A stretch of 64,000 nt of DNA from Halichondria panicea (taxonomy: Eukaryota; Porifera; Demospongiae; Suberitida; Halichondriidae), in contig NC_087393.1 of NCBI RefSeq assembly GCF_963675165.1, positions 1,865,502 to 1,929,501 of the forward strand, written 5' to 3'. Made by a program: the position numbers and the translations under genes. Below the pieces are notes generated by a model. That model was not told the origin of the DNA. It worked only from the letters and a program-made list of their open reading frames with translations, and did no database searches. How positions within the stretch are numbered: the first letter of the stretch is position 1; every line of letters starts with the position of its first letter. Shown here in pieces: positions 9,351-19,689 of the stretch.

Positions 9351-12300
9351 TTATAGCCTCTTTTTCTGTGCTTTAGCTGGTAAATCCTCCAACAAACACT
9401 CACGAAGACTACTAGCAGGATGTATTTCAACACTAGAATGAGTTATGACATTATTTCTGATACTGAGAGACATCTCAATTGGATCTTTATTAAGATTTTC
9501 CTTTGAGCAACAGTAGCGAGGATTTTCAAACCACTCCGTCATTTCTTGAAGCTTGCCACTAATCCATTCTATAACCTTTGTGTACGGTTTGTTTGAGCAC
9601 TGGAATCTCTTCAACACACAGTGAGTGAAAAAAAAAGCAAGCATGATTGAGAAGATGTATATAAAGATGAGCATAAAAGTCATTGTATGAAATTCTTTGG
9701 TTAAGGGTATATCGAAGAGCTGTATTGCAGCTATTGAAAATAGGGTGAGGTTTAACATCAGAAAAGTATCCACAATGTTTCGACTTGCATTGGCAAAGGG
9801 TTTCAAATATGCTTGCAAAAGTGTTATGGAAGTTATACAGAAAGACATAATAACAAGCTGCATTTTGTTCACCCCAAGAGCTGAGATGGCGTATATCAAT
9901 ACACGGAAAAGAAGACGAAAGCTGACCCAAAATGTTCTATTAGGAGCGAAGGGAGCAATGAAGGCATGAATAACCGGTTTATAATTCTTTACGTATGGCA
10001 CTTGGTAAGAAATCTTGGGAACTAATAAAATAATTGGCAAGGGAAGTAGAACCACAAGCAGTATTAAACTTACGGCAACTAGAACTCCATGAATTTCATG
10101 GCCATATATGACATTTGGGTCGCGTCCCCATCGAATGATTTGCTCCTCTTGCTGGTTGATTGTTATCGGAACAAATGCAAGAATGGCTACACACGTTTCC
10201 GTTACACTAGCATAAAAAATATAGAGGAGGGTTGCAAAAATATGAGTGATACGTATTTTGCAGTAGAAGTTTGAGACTCTTTCGTACGTGACATACTTTC
10301 CAAACAGAGCAAAGGCGACAAAAATGACCATCAGATACAAGGGGAAAATTAGATTCAAACCAACCAGATCAAGTTCAGTCATTCCTTCGTAAAAACACGA
10401 CTTGACTCCTAAGTTCAGATTCAAGAAAGAGATTAAAGCAAGAGGTGGTCTACCTCTAACTTCCATGACTGGAAGAAACATCGATGTGTACACACTGAAT
10501 ATATTTGCATAAAAGATGAAGCCATTGACAAAACCATCAGTAATTGTCACATTAAACAAAGCAAGAATAACAAAAAGGATGATTCCCAAAGCAGCAAACA
10601 GAACAATCAAGGCCAAGTAATCATTGTTGGTACAGAGTTCACATTCTGTTCCTCCTAATACACGACTGTAGTTGTTAGCACACCCCCCACACAGCAGACC
10701 AGAGCGATGGTTCCTGCACTGGGTATCAGGCTTCGATAAAAACACTATTGGTACCGAGGTATGACCTTTACAAAAATTTCGAATGCAAGGTGCCTGTATA
10801 TAAAACCCTCTTTCGTCAATCCCTATCCAATTATCTACTTCAAAAGATATGCTACGATTTGTGTTGCACATGACGCCATTCAAGTACAATGAAATATCAC
10901 ACTGGCAACTCATTGTCGTTTCATTGTATGTAAACCCAGCAGAGCAGTTTCTCAAAGTCACAAATACAGTGAATGTAGCCACCAATGATACCTCGTTCGA
11001 AGTGAGGCTAACGCTATACTGCCCTCCCACACTTCCATTCACACGGATAAAAACATTACTGAATGCTTCCTCTCCTCCAGAAAGTAGTCGTCTGTTGCTA
11101 GCGCCAATTGTCGCCGATGCTGCACTATCATTTATCTGAGAGAATATCGTAAGAGGTACAGGTTTGCTTAATCTATCGTAGGCACTCAGGGGTATTACAA
11201 ATGGTTGTCCTGGCTCAACAATCACATTAACCAATATGATTGGTGAAGAGGAATTTTCTTCTGGTGTTGTAGTTAGCAACAGTGGAAAAGTGTTGATTGT
11301 TACATTATCATCTGGTTCTAATGGTGGATCGTAAACTACAGGTAATTCTTGTGGATTCAGGTGACTAATACTGGAGCAGTTTATGTCGGTGATGTTTAGG
11401 ATACTGATACTTTCATTTGCTCTCCAAGGACAATCAAAAAGGTTTGAACCAAATATTGCTTTACCTAACGGAGCAACATTTCTTAAAAATTTTATTATGT
11501 GCCTGTTGTTAGGTATTGAACAGCTATTGTCTACATTACAGTTAACGTCAACTTTTTCAAAAAACAACCAGCAATCGTAATCACTCGAGCGAATAGTCCT
11601 GAAATCAACATATATTGCCCCACCTACTACAATGGCACTATTGTTTTCAAACACCAGTTCTGTTTGGTTGATAAAAACAACGTACGACTCTCTCTCCAAA
11701 TGTAAGCCACCACCATTAACTCCACTATTGTGAGAGAAGAGAACATATCCAGACATCGCCAAAATAGCACTTCTAGTAGACAAAGCCGTCATGTCGTTTT
11801 GAGTGAAAGTATTATTACCAATAAAATGCACTCGTACGTTGCTGATTTCTGCTGCAGAATAAGTTTCAAACTGAGTTGTTGTTGTCCCAAAAGAAGTCAA
11901 CAGTGGTTGATTGCCTTCAATGAGAATCGAATCGATGATTATGCTTAGTCGTGATTCAAAAGCACTATAACTTAGTTCAGTTATAAACAGTCCGCTACCA
12001 AAGTTTCCACTATTGTTCCGAAATACACAGTCTTTTATTGTAATCAAATCATCTGTATATACAGTTGCGGTTGTAAACGAGAAAATCAGCAGACCACTTC
12101 CTGACAAAGCTATGTTGTGAACAAAAGAACAGTTCTCTATTTGCACTTTGCTTGAGTCTATAACAGAAATGACTGGATCAAATCGAAAAAGATCGAAATC
12201 TGTTGGAATTGGTACAAAAAAAGCAATACTGAGAGCACCAAACGGATCTAAACCATTGTTAGGAAATGTTCTGCCACCTCTGTAAAATAGACCACCATTT

Positions 12301-13304
12301 TTGCGAAATATGCAGTTTTGAATAATAATGTTGCTCCTTTGTGTTATATTGTACAAGAGAACATTCATACCTGCATTATGATACAAGGCTGAATTGTTGA
12401 TAACCGTGCAGCGGTCAAATCGAGTATTGACCCCATACCTTGCTTGTCCGAGAGATACACTCACACCTCCTGATCCTGCTATACTTGTGTTCAGAGCAAA
12501 TGTCGAGCCTAACGTTCTTGACAATTTGTTGTATAGAACCGTGAAGGGGTCTCGTCTGCAGTTGTAATTGTTCATTATGTTCCCATTTTCAAACGTAAAG
12601 GTTGAGTTTTCAGCTTGGATATTTTTTGACTCCTCTATGTAGTCAAGGTAGAGCAAGAAGAGACCTCCCCCAGAGCCGCCAGTAGAGAGTGTTACTCTGA
12701 AATTGCATACTGAATTGTTGGAGGGATAGTTTGAAATAAAGTCAACATTTGAAAATCTCGAATATCCAACGATGTTAATTCCAACCAATCCAAAACCTTC
12801 GTTCTCTTGAATGACAGTGTTCTCCATCACCAAATTCTGAATGTCTACAAGCATTATACCAGTTGAAAATTGGAATAATGGTGGAAAACACGCAGCTACA
12901 GAAAGTTTAACTGAAACGAAAAGAGTTGAAACACGATCGAATCCTGTGAAGCCACAATTCTGAATAACTACTCCAGTGATAGTCAGCCTCTGGATGTTCA
13001 CGAAAATCAGTCCAAAAGAATCATCACACTCTATGATCACATCCGAACTATTGCCTAGGTCACCAACAATGCTCAAATCAGTTTTTCCAGAAACATTATA
13101 GCTACTTCTTACAGTGTGTGTCCCTGGCTCTAACTGTAGAGTAGAATTGGAACGTATATTCTGCAAAGCCATATCCAATGTCTGACAAGATTTACTGCAG
13201 TTCCTATCAGCAGTGACAGAGATCATGTGAGCATTGGAGAACACAGAGCACAGTGTGAGGGTGGCGAGGACAAAGAGTCTGAGAGTGGCTCTTTCTTTGA
13301 GCAT
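9351..13304 (-). CDS. Pmp-like beta-helix / multi-span membrane protein A
   Basis: 1317 residues in one coding exon. The order of parts is: signal peptide (about 1-25, MLKERATLRLFVLATLTL); a long ectodomain (about 30-780) with repeated FxxN and GGxL/GGAI words (for example FENNSAIVVGGAIYV) and many N-glycosylation sequons, as in pectate-lyase-type parallel beta-helices and chlamydial Pmp adhesins; a Cys-rich block (about 785-893) with CRNHRSGLLCGGCANNYSR; about nine hydrophobic spans (about 895-1235) starting DYLALIVLFAALGI; and a cytoplasmic tail with ITHSSVEI and RECLLEDLP. I place the start at the ATG at 13302-13304 because paralogues B and C start at the same residue and a 5'UTR intron ends just upstream. 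It is likely a cell-surface adhesin or receptor. I know no named family with this full architecture, so the role is inference. Confidence 0.85.
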   Translation of the reverse strand: MLKERATLRLFVLATLTLCSVFSNAHMISVTADRNCSKSCQTLDMALQNIRSNSTLQLEPGTHTVRSSYNVSGKTDLSIVGDLGNSSDVIIECDDSFGLIFVNIQRLTITGVVIQNCGFTGFDRVSTLFVSVKLSVAACFPPLFQFSTGIMLVDIQNLVMENTVIQENEGFGLVGINIVGYSRFSNVDFISNYPSNNSVCNFRVTLSTGGSGGGLFLLYLDYIEESKNIQAENSTFTFENGNIMNNYNCRRDPFTVLYNKLSRTLGSTFALNTSIAGSGGVSVSLGQARYGVNTRFDRCTVINNSALYHNAGMNVLLYNITQRSNIIIQNCIFRKNGGLFYRGGRTFPNNGLDPFGALSIAFFVPIPTDFDLFRFDPVISVIDSSKVQIENCSFVHNIALSGSGLLIFSFTTATVYTDDLITIKDCVFRNNSGNFGSGLFITELSYSAFESRLSIIIDSILIEGNQPLLTSFGTTTTQFETYSAAEISNVRVHFIGNNTFTQNDMTALSTRSAILAMSGYVLFSHNSGVNGGGLHLERESYVVFINQTELVFENNSAIVVGGAIYVDFRTIRSSDYDCWLFFEKVDVNCNVDNSCSIPNNRHIIKFLRNVAPLGKAIFGSNLFDCPWRANESISILNITDINCSSISHLNPQELPVVYDPPLEPDDNVTINTFPLLLTTTPEENSSSPIILVNVIVEPGQPFVIPLSAYDRLSKPVPLTIFSQINDSAASATIGASNRRLLSGGEEAFSNVFIRVNGSVGGQYSVSLTSNEVSLVATFTVFVTLRNCSAGFTYNETTMSCQCDISLYLNGVMCNTNRSISFEVDNWIGIDERGFYIQAPCIRNFCKGHTSVPIVFLSKPDTQCRNHRSGLLCGGCANNYSRVLGGTECELCTNNDYLALIVLFAALGIILFVILALFNVTITDGFVNGFIFYANIFSVYTSMFLPVMEVRGRPPLALISFLNLNLGVKSCFYEGMTELDLVGLNLIFPLYLMVIFVAFALFGKYVTYERVSNFYCKIRITHIFATLLYIFYASVTETCVAILAFVPITINQQEEQIIRWGRDPNVIYGHEIHGVLVAVSLILLVVLLPLPIILLVPKISYQVPYVKNYKPVIHAFIAPFAPNRTFWVSFRLLFRVLIYAISALGVNKMQLVIMSFCITSITLLQAYLKPFANASRNIVDTFLMLNLTLFSIAAIQLFDIPLTKEFHTMTFMLIFIYIFSIMLAFFFTHCVLKRFQCSNKPYTKVIEWISGKLQEMTEWFENPRYCCSKENLNKDPIEMSLSIRNNVITHSSVEIHPASSLRECLLEDLPAKAQKKRL

Positions 13305-13338
13305 TTTGTTAGCAGTGTAGAAGTTCTGGCATGTCGAG

Positions 13339-13427
13339 CTGCACGTTAAAAAGTGAACAATATTGACCATAATTATTAGGTTTAGTAGCCTTAGCCTAAA
13401 AACACATTGTGATGGTATACAGCTCAC
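13339..13427 (-). other. 5'UTR intron of gene A
   Basis: Minus-strand GTGAGCT donor at 13427 and TTTTTAACGTGCAG acceptor ending at 13339 give an 89-bp intron just before the start codon. Genes B and C have an intron at the same place with the same TAG/GTGAG donor, which is the main support. Confidence 0.65.
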
Positions 13428-13428
13428 C

Positions 13429-14022
13429 TATATCATTACGTTTTCAAGCCACAATCTTTAGAACTTGATTGTCACTGCTGTCCAGTATTTAGATACAGTA
13501 CAGTCTGTCTATGTACTTCATGTGTAACAATGAAATTACCATTTAGGCATCTTGTGTGACAATACTAGAATCAGAACATAAGGTATAAGGCAAAAGCATT
13601 GTTCCTAGACACATTGTCTTGCCATACATGCAGTTAAATGATATGAACACACATGCACTGACACCAATATAACAATTTTAACTATTAGAATCCAAGGTAT
13701 AATTATAGTCTCTTTTTTGTAGAAGTTTATAGCATGCATGTGCAGTATAGGCACAATGTGGTGGACTTGCAAAGCCTATAGAATTGACACTAGCAGGGAA
13801 GCATGCATATGCAAGGCTCCCGCGAGGCGCATGCTTTCGCCATATTGTAGGTATTGTCGGTGCGCTCATGCTCAGTGTCCCATGCACTTTTCATAGTTTG
13901 TTTAATTGAATACTGTATAACACACAACTCTACGCTAACACATTAAAAATGATATATATATATATATATATATAATTATATAGCCACACAGAGATCAACA
14001 CAGTTTTATATCTGCAAGCAGG
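13429..14022. other. Intergenic region between A and B
   Basis: Holds the promoter side of A and the 3' flank of B, with a (TA)n run at about 13951-13974. A block near 13730-13830 (GGACTTGCAAAGCC and GCAGGGAAGCATGCAT, then CCCGCGAGGC) recurs near 19860-19930 downstream of gene C. So the tandem duplication of the family carried flanking DNA along. Confidence 0.6.
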
Positions 14023-17000
14023 TCAAAAAGAACTCTCATCAGCTCCTGTCCCTGTGGTATAGTTAGTGCTTCTGGGCGTAGTTGTCCCACTCTGTGCAGT
14101 ACTGTTTGGTATAGTGCTCTTCGGCTTTGCACGCACTGGTAGATCCTCCAACAAAGACTCACGAAACCGGGTAGCAGGAAATATTTCACAACTAGTGTGA
14201 GTTATAGCATTATTCATGACACTGGGAAACACTTCATTTGAATTCTCCTTGGCAGGTTCATCCTTTGAAAAACTGCAGTGTGGATTCTCAAACCAGTCAG
14301 CCATTTCGTTCATCTTGGCAGCCATCCATTTCTGAACCTTTGTATACGGTTTGTTCGAGAACTGGAATCTCTTCAACACGTAGTGAGTTAAAATCAAAAG
14401 AAACATGATTGAGAAAATGTACATGAAGATGAACATGAATATCGTCACTTGATATTCTTGGGTTAAGGATTTATCAAAGAGCACTATCGCCGCTATTGAA
14501 AATAGGGTGAGGTTGAACATCAAAAAAGTATCGACAACATTTCGACTGGCATTAGCAAACGGTTTCAAATACGCTTGCAAAAGTGTCATGGAAGTTATAC
14601 AGAAGGACATAATAATGAGCTGTATAGTACTCACTCCCAAAGCTGAGATGACGTATATTAATACACGGAAAAGAAGGCGAAAACTGACCCAAAACGTTCT
14701 ATTAGGAGTGAAAGGAGCAATGAAGGCATCAATAACCGGTTTATACTTCCTTATGTATGGTATTCGATAGGAAATCTTTGGAACCAATAGAATAATTGGC
14801 AGGGGAAGTAGAACCACTAGCAAAAATACACTTACGGCAACTAGAACTCCATGAATTTCATGGCCATACATGACGTTTGGGTCACGTCCCCATCGAATAA
14901 TTTGCTCTGCTTGCTGGTCGATAGTTATCGAAACAAATGCAAGAATGGCTACACACGTTTCCGTCACACTAGCATAGAAAATATAGAGGAGTGTTGCAAA
15001 AATATGAGTGATATGTATTTTGTAGTAGAAGTTTGAGACTTTTTCATACGTGACATACTTTCCAAACAGAGCAACGGCGACAAGAATGACCATCAAATAC
15101 AAGGGGAAAATTAGATTCAAACCAACCAGATCAAGTTCAGTCATTCCTTTGTAAAAACACGACTTGATTCCTAAGTTCAGATTCAAGAAAGAGATTACAG
15201 CAAGAGGTGGTCCACCTCTAACTTCCGTGACTGAAAGAAACGTCGATGTGTACACACTGAATATATTTGCATAAAAGATGAAGCCATTGACAAAACCATC
15301 AGTAATTGTCACATTAAACAAAGCAAGGATAACAAAAAGGATGATTCCCAAAGCAGCAAACAGAACAATCAAGGCCAAGTAATCATTGTTGGTACAGAGT
15401 TCACATTCTGTTCCTCCTAATACACGACTGTAGTTGTTAGCACACCCCCCACACAGCAGACCAGAGCGATGGTTCCTGCACTGGGTATCAGGCTCTGACA
15501 AGAGCACTACTGGTACTGAGGTACGAACTTCACAAAAATCTCGAATGCAAGGTGCCTGTATATAAAAGTTTCTTTCGTCAATCCCTATCCAATCATCTAC
15601 TTCAAAAGATATGCTACGATTTGTGTTGCACATGACACCAGTCAAATACAAGGAAATTTCACATTCGCAACTCATTGTCGTTTCATTGTATATAAACCCA
15701 GCAGAACAGTTTTTCAAAGTCACGAATACAGTGAATGTAGCCACCAATGATACCTCATTCGAAGTGATGGTAACTCTGTACTGTCTATCCACACTTCCAT
15801 TCACGCGGATCGAAATATTTCTGAACTTTTCTTCATCCCCTCCAGGAAGCAGTTCTCTGTTACTAACACCTATGGTAGCCGAAGCATCGTTATCATCTAT
15901 CTGAGAAAATACAGTAAGAGGAACTGGTTGCCCTATTCTATCGTAAGCACTCAGAGGTATTATAAACTGTTGTCCAGGCTCAACAGTCACATTTTTATAT
16001 GTGGTAGTTGGAGCAGAGGAATTTTGTTCAGGTGTTGTAGTTAGAAGCAGTGGAAAAGTATTGATTGTTACATTATTATCGATGGTAAATGGTGGATCGA
16101 AAAGTACAGGTAAATCTTGTGGATTCAAATTACTTATATTGGGGTAGCTTTCTATGTCGGTGATATTTATGATATTGATACTTTTATTCACTCTCCAAGG
16201 ACAGTCAAAAAGGTTTGAACCATACACTGCTTCGCCAAATGGGGCTTTGTTTCCAAAATACTTTATTATAAATCTGTTATTAGGTGCTGGACAGCTATTA
16301 GATACTTCACAGTATATGTCAACATCTTCAATAAACAGCCAGCAATCGTAACTACTCGAGCGAATAGTCCTGAAATCAACATATATTGCCCCACCTACTA
16401 CAATGGCACTATTGTTTTCAAACACCAGTTCTGTTTGGTTGATAAAAACAACGTACGACTCTCTCTCCAAATGTAAGCCGCCACCATTAACTCCACTATT
16501 GTGAGAGAAGATAACATATCCAGACATTGCCAAAACAGCACTTCTAGTAGACAAAGCCGTCATGTCATTTTGAGTGAAAGTATTATTACCAATAAAATGC
16601 ACTCGTACATTGCTGATTTCTGTTGCAGAATAAGTTTCAAACTGAGTTGTTGTCCCAAAAGAACTCAACAGTGGCTGATTGCCTATGATGATAATCGAAT
16701 CGATGATTATGCTTAGTCGTGATTCAAAAGCACTATAACTTAGTTCAGTTATGAACAGTCCGCTACCAAAGTTTCCAGTGTTGTTTCGAAATACGCAATC
16801 TTTTATCAAAATGACATCATTTGTGTATTGGTTTGCAGTTGTAAACGAGAAAATTAGTAGGCCACCTGCTGACAAAGCTATGTTATCAACAAAAGAACAG
16901 TTTTCTATTTGCACTCTGTTCGGGTCCAACTGAAATTGAAGAGAATTGTTTCGAGTAAGGCGGAAATCTGTTGGAATAGGTACGAAAAAAGCAATACCGA

Positions 17001-18075
17001 GAGCACCGAATGGATCTAAACCGTTGTCCGGAAAAAACGCCTGAGGATTGTATAATAGACCACCATTTTTTTGGAATATGCAGTTCTGAATGAAAACTTG
17101 GCTCCTTTGTGTTACATTGTATAAATAAACGTTCATACCTGCGTTCTGATATAAGGCTGAGTTATTGATAAATGTGCAGTGGTCAAATCGAGTATTGACT
17201 CCATACCTTGCTTGTCCGAGAGATACACTCACACCTCCTGATCCTGCTATACTTGTGTTCACAGCAAATTTTGAGTCTAGTGTTCTTGACAATCTGTTGT
17301 ATAGAACCGTGAAGGGGTCTCGTCTGCAGTTGTAATTGTTCATTATGTTCCCATTCTCGATTGTAAGAGTTGAGTTTTCAGCTTGAAGATTTTTTGACTC
17401 CTCTATGTAATCGTGATAGAGCAAGAAGAGACCTCCCCCAGAGCCGCCAGTAGAGAGTGTTACTCTGAAATTGCATACTGAATTGTTGGACGGATAGTTT
17501 GAAATAAAGTCAACATTTGAAAATCTCGAATTTCCAATGATGTTAATTCCAACCAATCCAAAACCTTCGTTCTCTTGAATGACAGTGTTCTCCATCACCA
17601 AATCCTGAATGTCTACAAGCATTATACCAGAGGAAAATTGGAATAACGGCATAAAAAATATATCAATGGAGAGTTTAATTGAATCGAAAAGAGTTGAAAC
17701 ACGATCGAATCCTGTGAAGCCACAATTCTGAATAACTACTCCAGTGATGGTCAGCCTCTGGATGTTCACGAAAATCAGCCCAAAAGAATCATCACACATT
17801 ATAACAACATCCAAACTATTACCTAGGTCACCAACAATGCTCAAATCAGTTATTTCTGAAACATTATAGCTACTTCTTACAGTGTGTGTCCCTGGTTCTA
17901 ACTGTAGAGTAGAGTTGGAACGTATATTCTGCAAAGCCATATCCAATGTCCGACAAGATTCACTGCAGTTCCTATCAGCAGTGACAGAGATCATGTTAGC
18001 ATTAGAGAAAACAGAGCACAGTGTGAGGGTGGCGAGGACTAACAGTCCGAAAGTAGCTCTTTCTTTAAGCAGCAT
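14023..18075 (-). CDS. Pmp-like beta-helix / multi-span membrane protein B
   Basis: 1350 residues, single coding exon, same plan as A: signal peptide (MLLKERATFGLLVLATL, 1-25), glycosylation-rich beta-helix ectodomain to about 785, Cys block with CRNHRSGLLCGGCANNYSR, about nine spans (about 897-1233) and a cytoplasmic tail. The tail has ITHTSCEIFPATRFRESLLE and then a Ser/Thr-rich extension (TTTPRSTNYTTGTGADESSF) that A lacks and that C has lost. The ectodomain and Cys block are almost identical to C over about 2.4 kb, while the membrane domain and N-terminus differ more; this is the mark of gene conversion. The start is the ATG at 18073-18075, five bases inside the exon that follows the 5'UTR intron acceptor. 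Confidence 0.85.
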   Translation of the reverse strand: MLLKERATFGLLVLATLTLCSVFSNANMISVTADRNCSESCRTLDMALQNIRSNSTLQLEPGTHTVRSSYNVSEITDLSIVGDLGNSLDVVIMCDDSFGLIFVNIQRLTITGVVIQNCGFTGFDRVSTLFDSIKLSIDIFFMPLFQFSSGIMLVDIQDLVMENTVIQENEGFGLVGINIIGNSRFSNVDFISNYPSNNSVCNFRVTLSTGGSGGGLFLLYHDYIEESKNLQAENSTLTIENGNIMNNYNCRRDPFTVLYNRLSRTLDSKFAVNTSIAGSGGVSVSLGQARYGVNTRFDHCTFINNSALYQNAGMNVYLYNVTQRSQVFIQNCIFQKNGGLLYNPQAFFPDNGLDPFGALGIAFFVPIPTDFRLTRNNSLQFQLDPNRVQIENCSFVDNIALSAGGLLIFSFTTANQYTNDVILIKDCVFRNNTGNFGSGLFITELSYSAFESRLSIIIDSIIIIGNQPLLSSFGTTTQFETYSATEISNVRVHFIGNNTFTQNDMTALSTRSAVLAMSGYVIFSHNSGVNGGGLHLERESYVVFINQTELVFENNSAIVVGGAIYVDFRTIRSSSYDCWLFIEDVDIYCEVSNSCPAPNNRFIIKYFGNKAPFGEAVYGSNLFDCPWRVNKSINIINITDIESYPNISNLNPQDLPVLFDPPFTIDNNVTINTFPLLLTTTPEQNSSAPTTTYKNVTVEPGQQFIIPLSAYDRIGQPVPLTVFSQIDDNDASATIGVSNRELLPGGDEEKFRNISIRVNGSVDRQYRVTITSNEVSLVATFTVFVTLKNCSAGFIYNETTMSCECEISLYLTGVMCNTNRSISFEVDDWIGIDERNFYIQAPCIRDFCEVRTSVPVVLLSEPDTQCRNHRSGLLCGGCANNYSRVLGGTECELCTNNDYLALIVLFAALGIILFVILALFNVTITDGFVNGFIFYANIFSVYTSTFLSVTEVRGGPPLAVISFLNLNLGIKSCFYKGMTELDLVGLNLIFPLYLMVILVAVALFGKYVTYEKVSNFYYKIHITHIFATLLYIFYASVTETCVAILAFVSITIDQQAEQIIRWGRDPNVMYGHEIHGVLVAVSVFLLVVLLPLPIILLVPKISYRIPYIRKYKPVIDAFIAPFTPNRTFWVSFRLLFRVLIYVISALGVSTIQLIIMSFCITSMTLLQAYLKPFANASRNVVDTFLMFNLTLFSIAAIVLFDKSLTQEYQVTIFMFIFMYIFSIMFLLILTHYVLKRFQFSNKPYTKVQKWMAAKMNEMADWFENPHCSFSKDEPAKENSNEVFPSVMNNAITHTSCEIFPATRFRESLLEDLPVRAKPKSTIPNSTAQSGTTTPRSTNYTTGTGADESSF

Positions 18076-18080
18076 TGAAG

Positions 18081-18165
18081 CTGCATAAATGAACAAAATC
18101 AAATGCTAAGTGTATAAGATTCATATAATTTTTATAGGAAAGCTCCATTATCATGTATAACTCAC
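18081..18165 (-). other. 5'UTR intron of gene B
   Basis: Donor CTAG/GTGAG at 18165 and acceptor TTCATTTATGCAG ending at 18081 give an 85-bp intron. The acceptor sequence is the same in gene C. Confidence 0.7.
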
Positions 18166-18233
18166 CTAGAATAAGTAATAACTACAATACCAAATTAAAT
18201 CTCCATTATCATTTATAACTCACCTAGAATAAG
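18143..18233. repeat. Direct repeat that duplicates the 5' splice-donor region of gene B
   Basis: A 33-bp unit (18143-18175 and 18201-18233; one mismatch) contains the TATAACTCACCTAGAATAAG donor region. Gene B therefore has two candidate 5'UTR donor sites 58 bp apart. Confidence 0.8.
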
Positions 18234-18881
18234 ATGATGATCTAACTACATATATAGTAGCCACTAGCTCAGAGCTATAACAAGAGTTTAAACCTTCACA
18301 GCTGTCGGGTATTAGTTATAGCTAGTAGGGTACAATGAAACAATGGAATTGCCATGAACTTATCTTGTGTGAAAATCATGCATGACACAATGCAAGGCAT
18401 ATGAGGCATAGAGGTATTGTTCCTGAGCACAATGTTTCACCACTAATGTAGACCATGCTATAGCAACATGCATGGCATCATCATCAGCTAATAACTTGTC
18501 GTCAGGTTGGCTAATAAAAGTGTCGACATAATTCAGAGAAAGTAGTCCAAAGCAATGCAGTCGAAGGATGAAAAAACGTATATTGACCATATAGGTAGCT
18601 ACTATTAATAGCAAGCAAACTAATTTTTATAACCACAATTAAGTTTTATAATTATGATAATTATAACAATTATTCATTATAAGTCCTAGCTGTAAACACT
18701 CGAGCTAGAGAGTAAATGGGCACAAAAAGTGGAGTACATAATTATGAAAGTAACTTCCGTATTAATGGTCACTAAATAATCTACTTGCTTTTGCTGTACT
18801 AGCAATTAATCATCAAGTTTTATTAATTGAATACCCACACCAGTAATTGATAGTTTAATAGGGTATTTTGGACAATTAGGG

Positions 18882-18943
18882 TTGATGCCTTCATTGCTCC
18901 TTTTGCTCCTAATAGAACATTTTGGGTCAGCTTTCGTCTTCTT
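18882..18943 (+). pseudogene. 62-bp inverted fragment of family gene C membrane domain
   Basis: The plus strand reads DAFIAPFAPNRTFWVSFRLL, an internal piece of the multi-span domain, in the opposite direction to all family genes. By eye it is identical over 62 bp to the inverse of 20763-20824 in gene C and less similar to the same place in B. It has no neighbouring homology, so it looks like a templated insertion (filler DNA) next to a LINE remnant. Confidence 0.8.
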
Positions 18944-18987
18944 GTCGATCCACCACATTTACGCTACATAAGAATGTAACAATCAAT

Positions 18988-19640
18988 ACCTTTCCACTGT
19001 TTCTATCTCATTAAAGCTGATGCAGTCTTGGTGGTTCATTATCTTGTATGCCTGGCAGCATGTCAGTAGTCTACGACGATCCTCAAGGGATAGCCAGGAT
19101 AGTGAATAATCATCGTACGATTTGCTCCAGCAGTAGATCTTGTTCCATTTCGCTTCTATCCATCGGGCTGCTCGCTTGAACGTTTTATAGTTTTAATAGT
19201 AGTGTTTAGTCTTAGTGTGGGGTGACCACACAGGGCTATAATACTTATTTAAGGTATGGTCTGACCAAGACTGAAAACGCTCTTGATTTCGCTGTTTTCG
19301 ATGAGTGGTGGAGGTTTCTTCTGAGGAGATTCAGGATCTTGGTGGCTTTTGCTACTGCATGGTTTGTTTGATCATTGATTCCACTTCAATTTGCTCAATT
19401 AACAGTCCAAGTAGATCTACTTAAACACAGTCACCCATTCAAGATTTGTGTTGTTGATTCTATAACTGAAGTTCTTAGTAGTACATGTACTGCACATGAC
19501 TTTGATGACATTGAAATTTAGTTGCCACCTATTGGACCATTGTTGATAGATCATCTTGCAAGGTTTGGCAGTCATTGATGGTTCCAATGTCTCTGAACAG
19601 AACACAATCATCAACAAAAAGTATTGTCTTTGTTGTTCTG
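18988..19640 (-). mobile_element. LINE (non-LTR retrotransposon) remnant: reverse-transcriptase C-terminal half
   Basis: On the minus strand the translation shows the RT catalytic box as ILFVDDCVLFRDIGTI (about 19577-19624). Further on come KATKILNLLRRNLH and FSVLVRPYL (about 19253-19350), and then FKRAARWIEAKWNKIYCW and LSLEDRRRLLTCCQAYKIMN. This is the usual order in CR1/Jockey/L2-type LINEs. The frame is broken at several places between these blocks, the 5' part (endonuclease and early RT) is missing, and I see no poly-A or tail repeat. It is an old 5'-truncated copy. Confidence 0.8.
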
Positions 19641-19689
19641 AACACATTGTGCCATGCATACATGCATGCATTTAGATGAACACAGTTGA

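Noticed and set aside
13305-13427. Upstream in-frame Met for gene A (and likewise for B and C)
   Set aside because: The extra N-terminal residues differ completely between paralogues and fall within or next to the proposed 5'UTR intron. The signal peptide starts at the conserved downstream Met.
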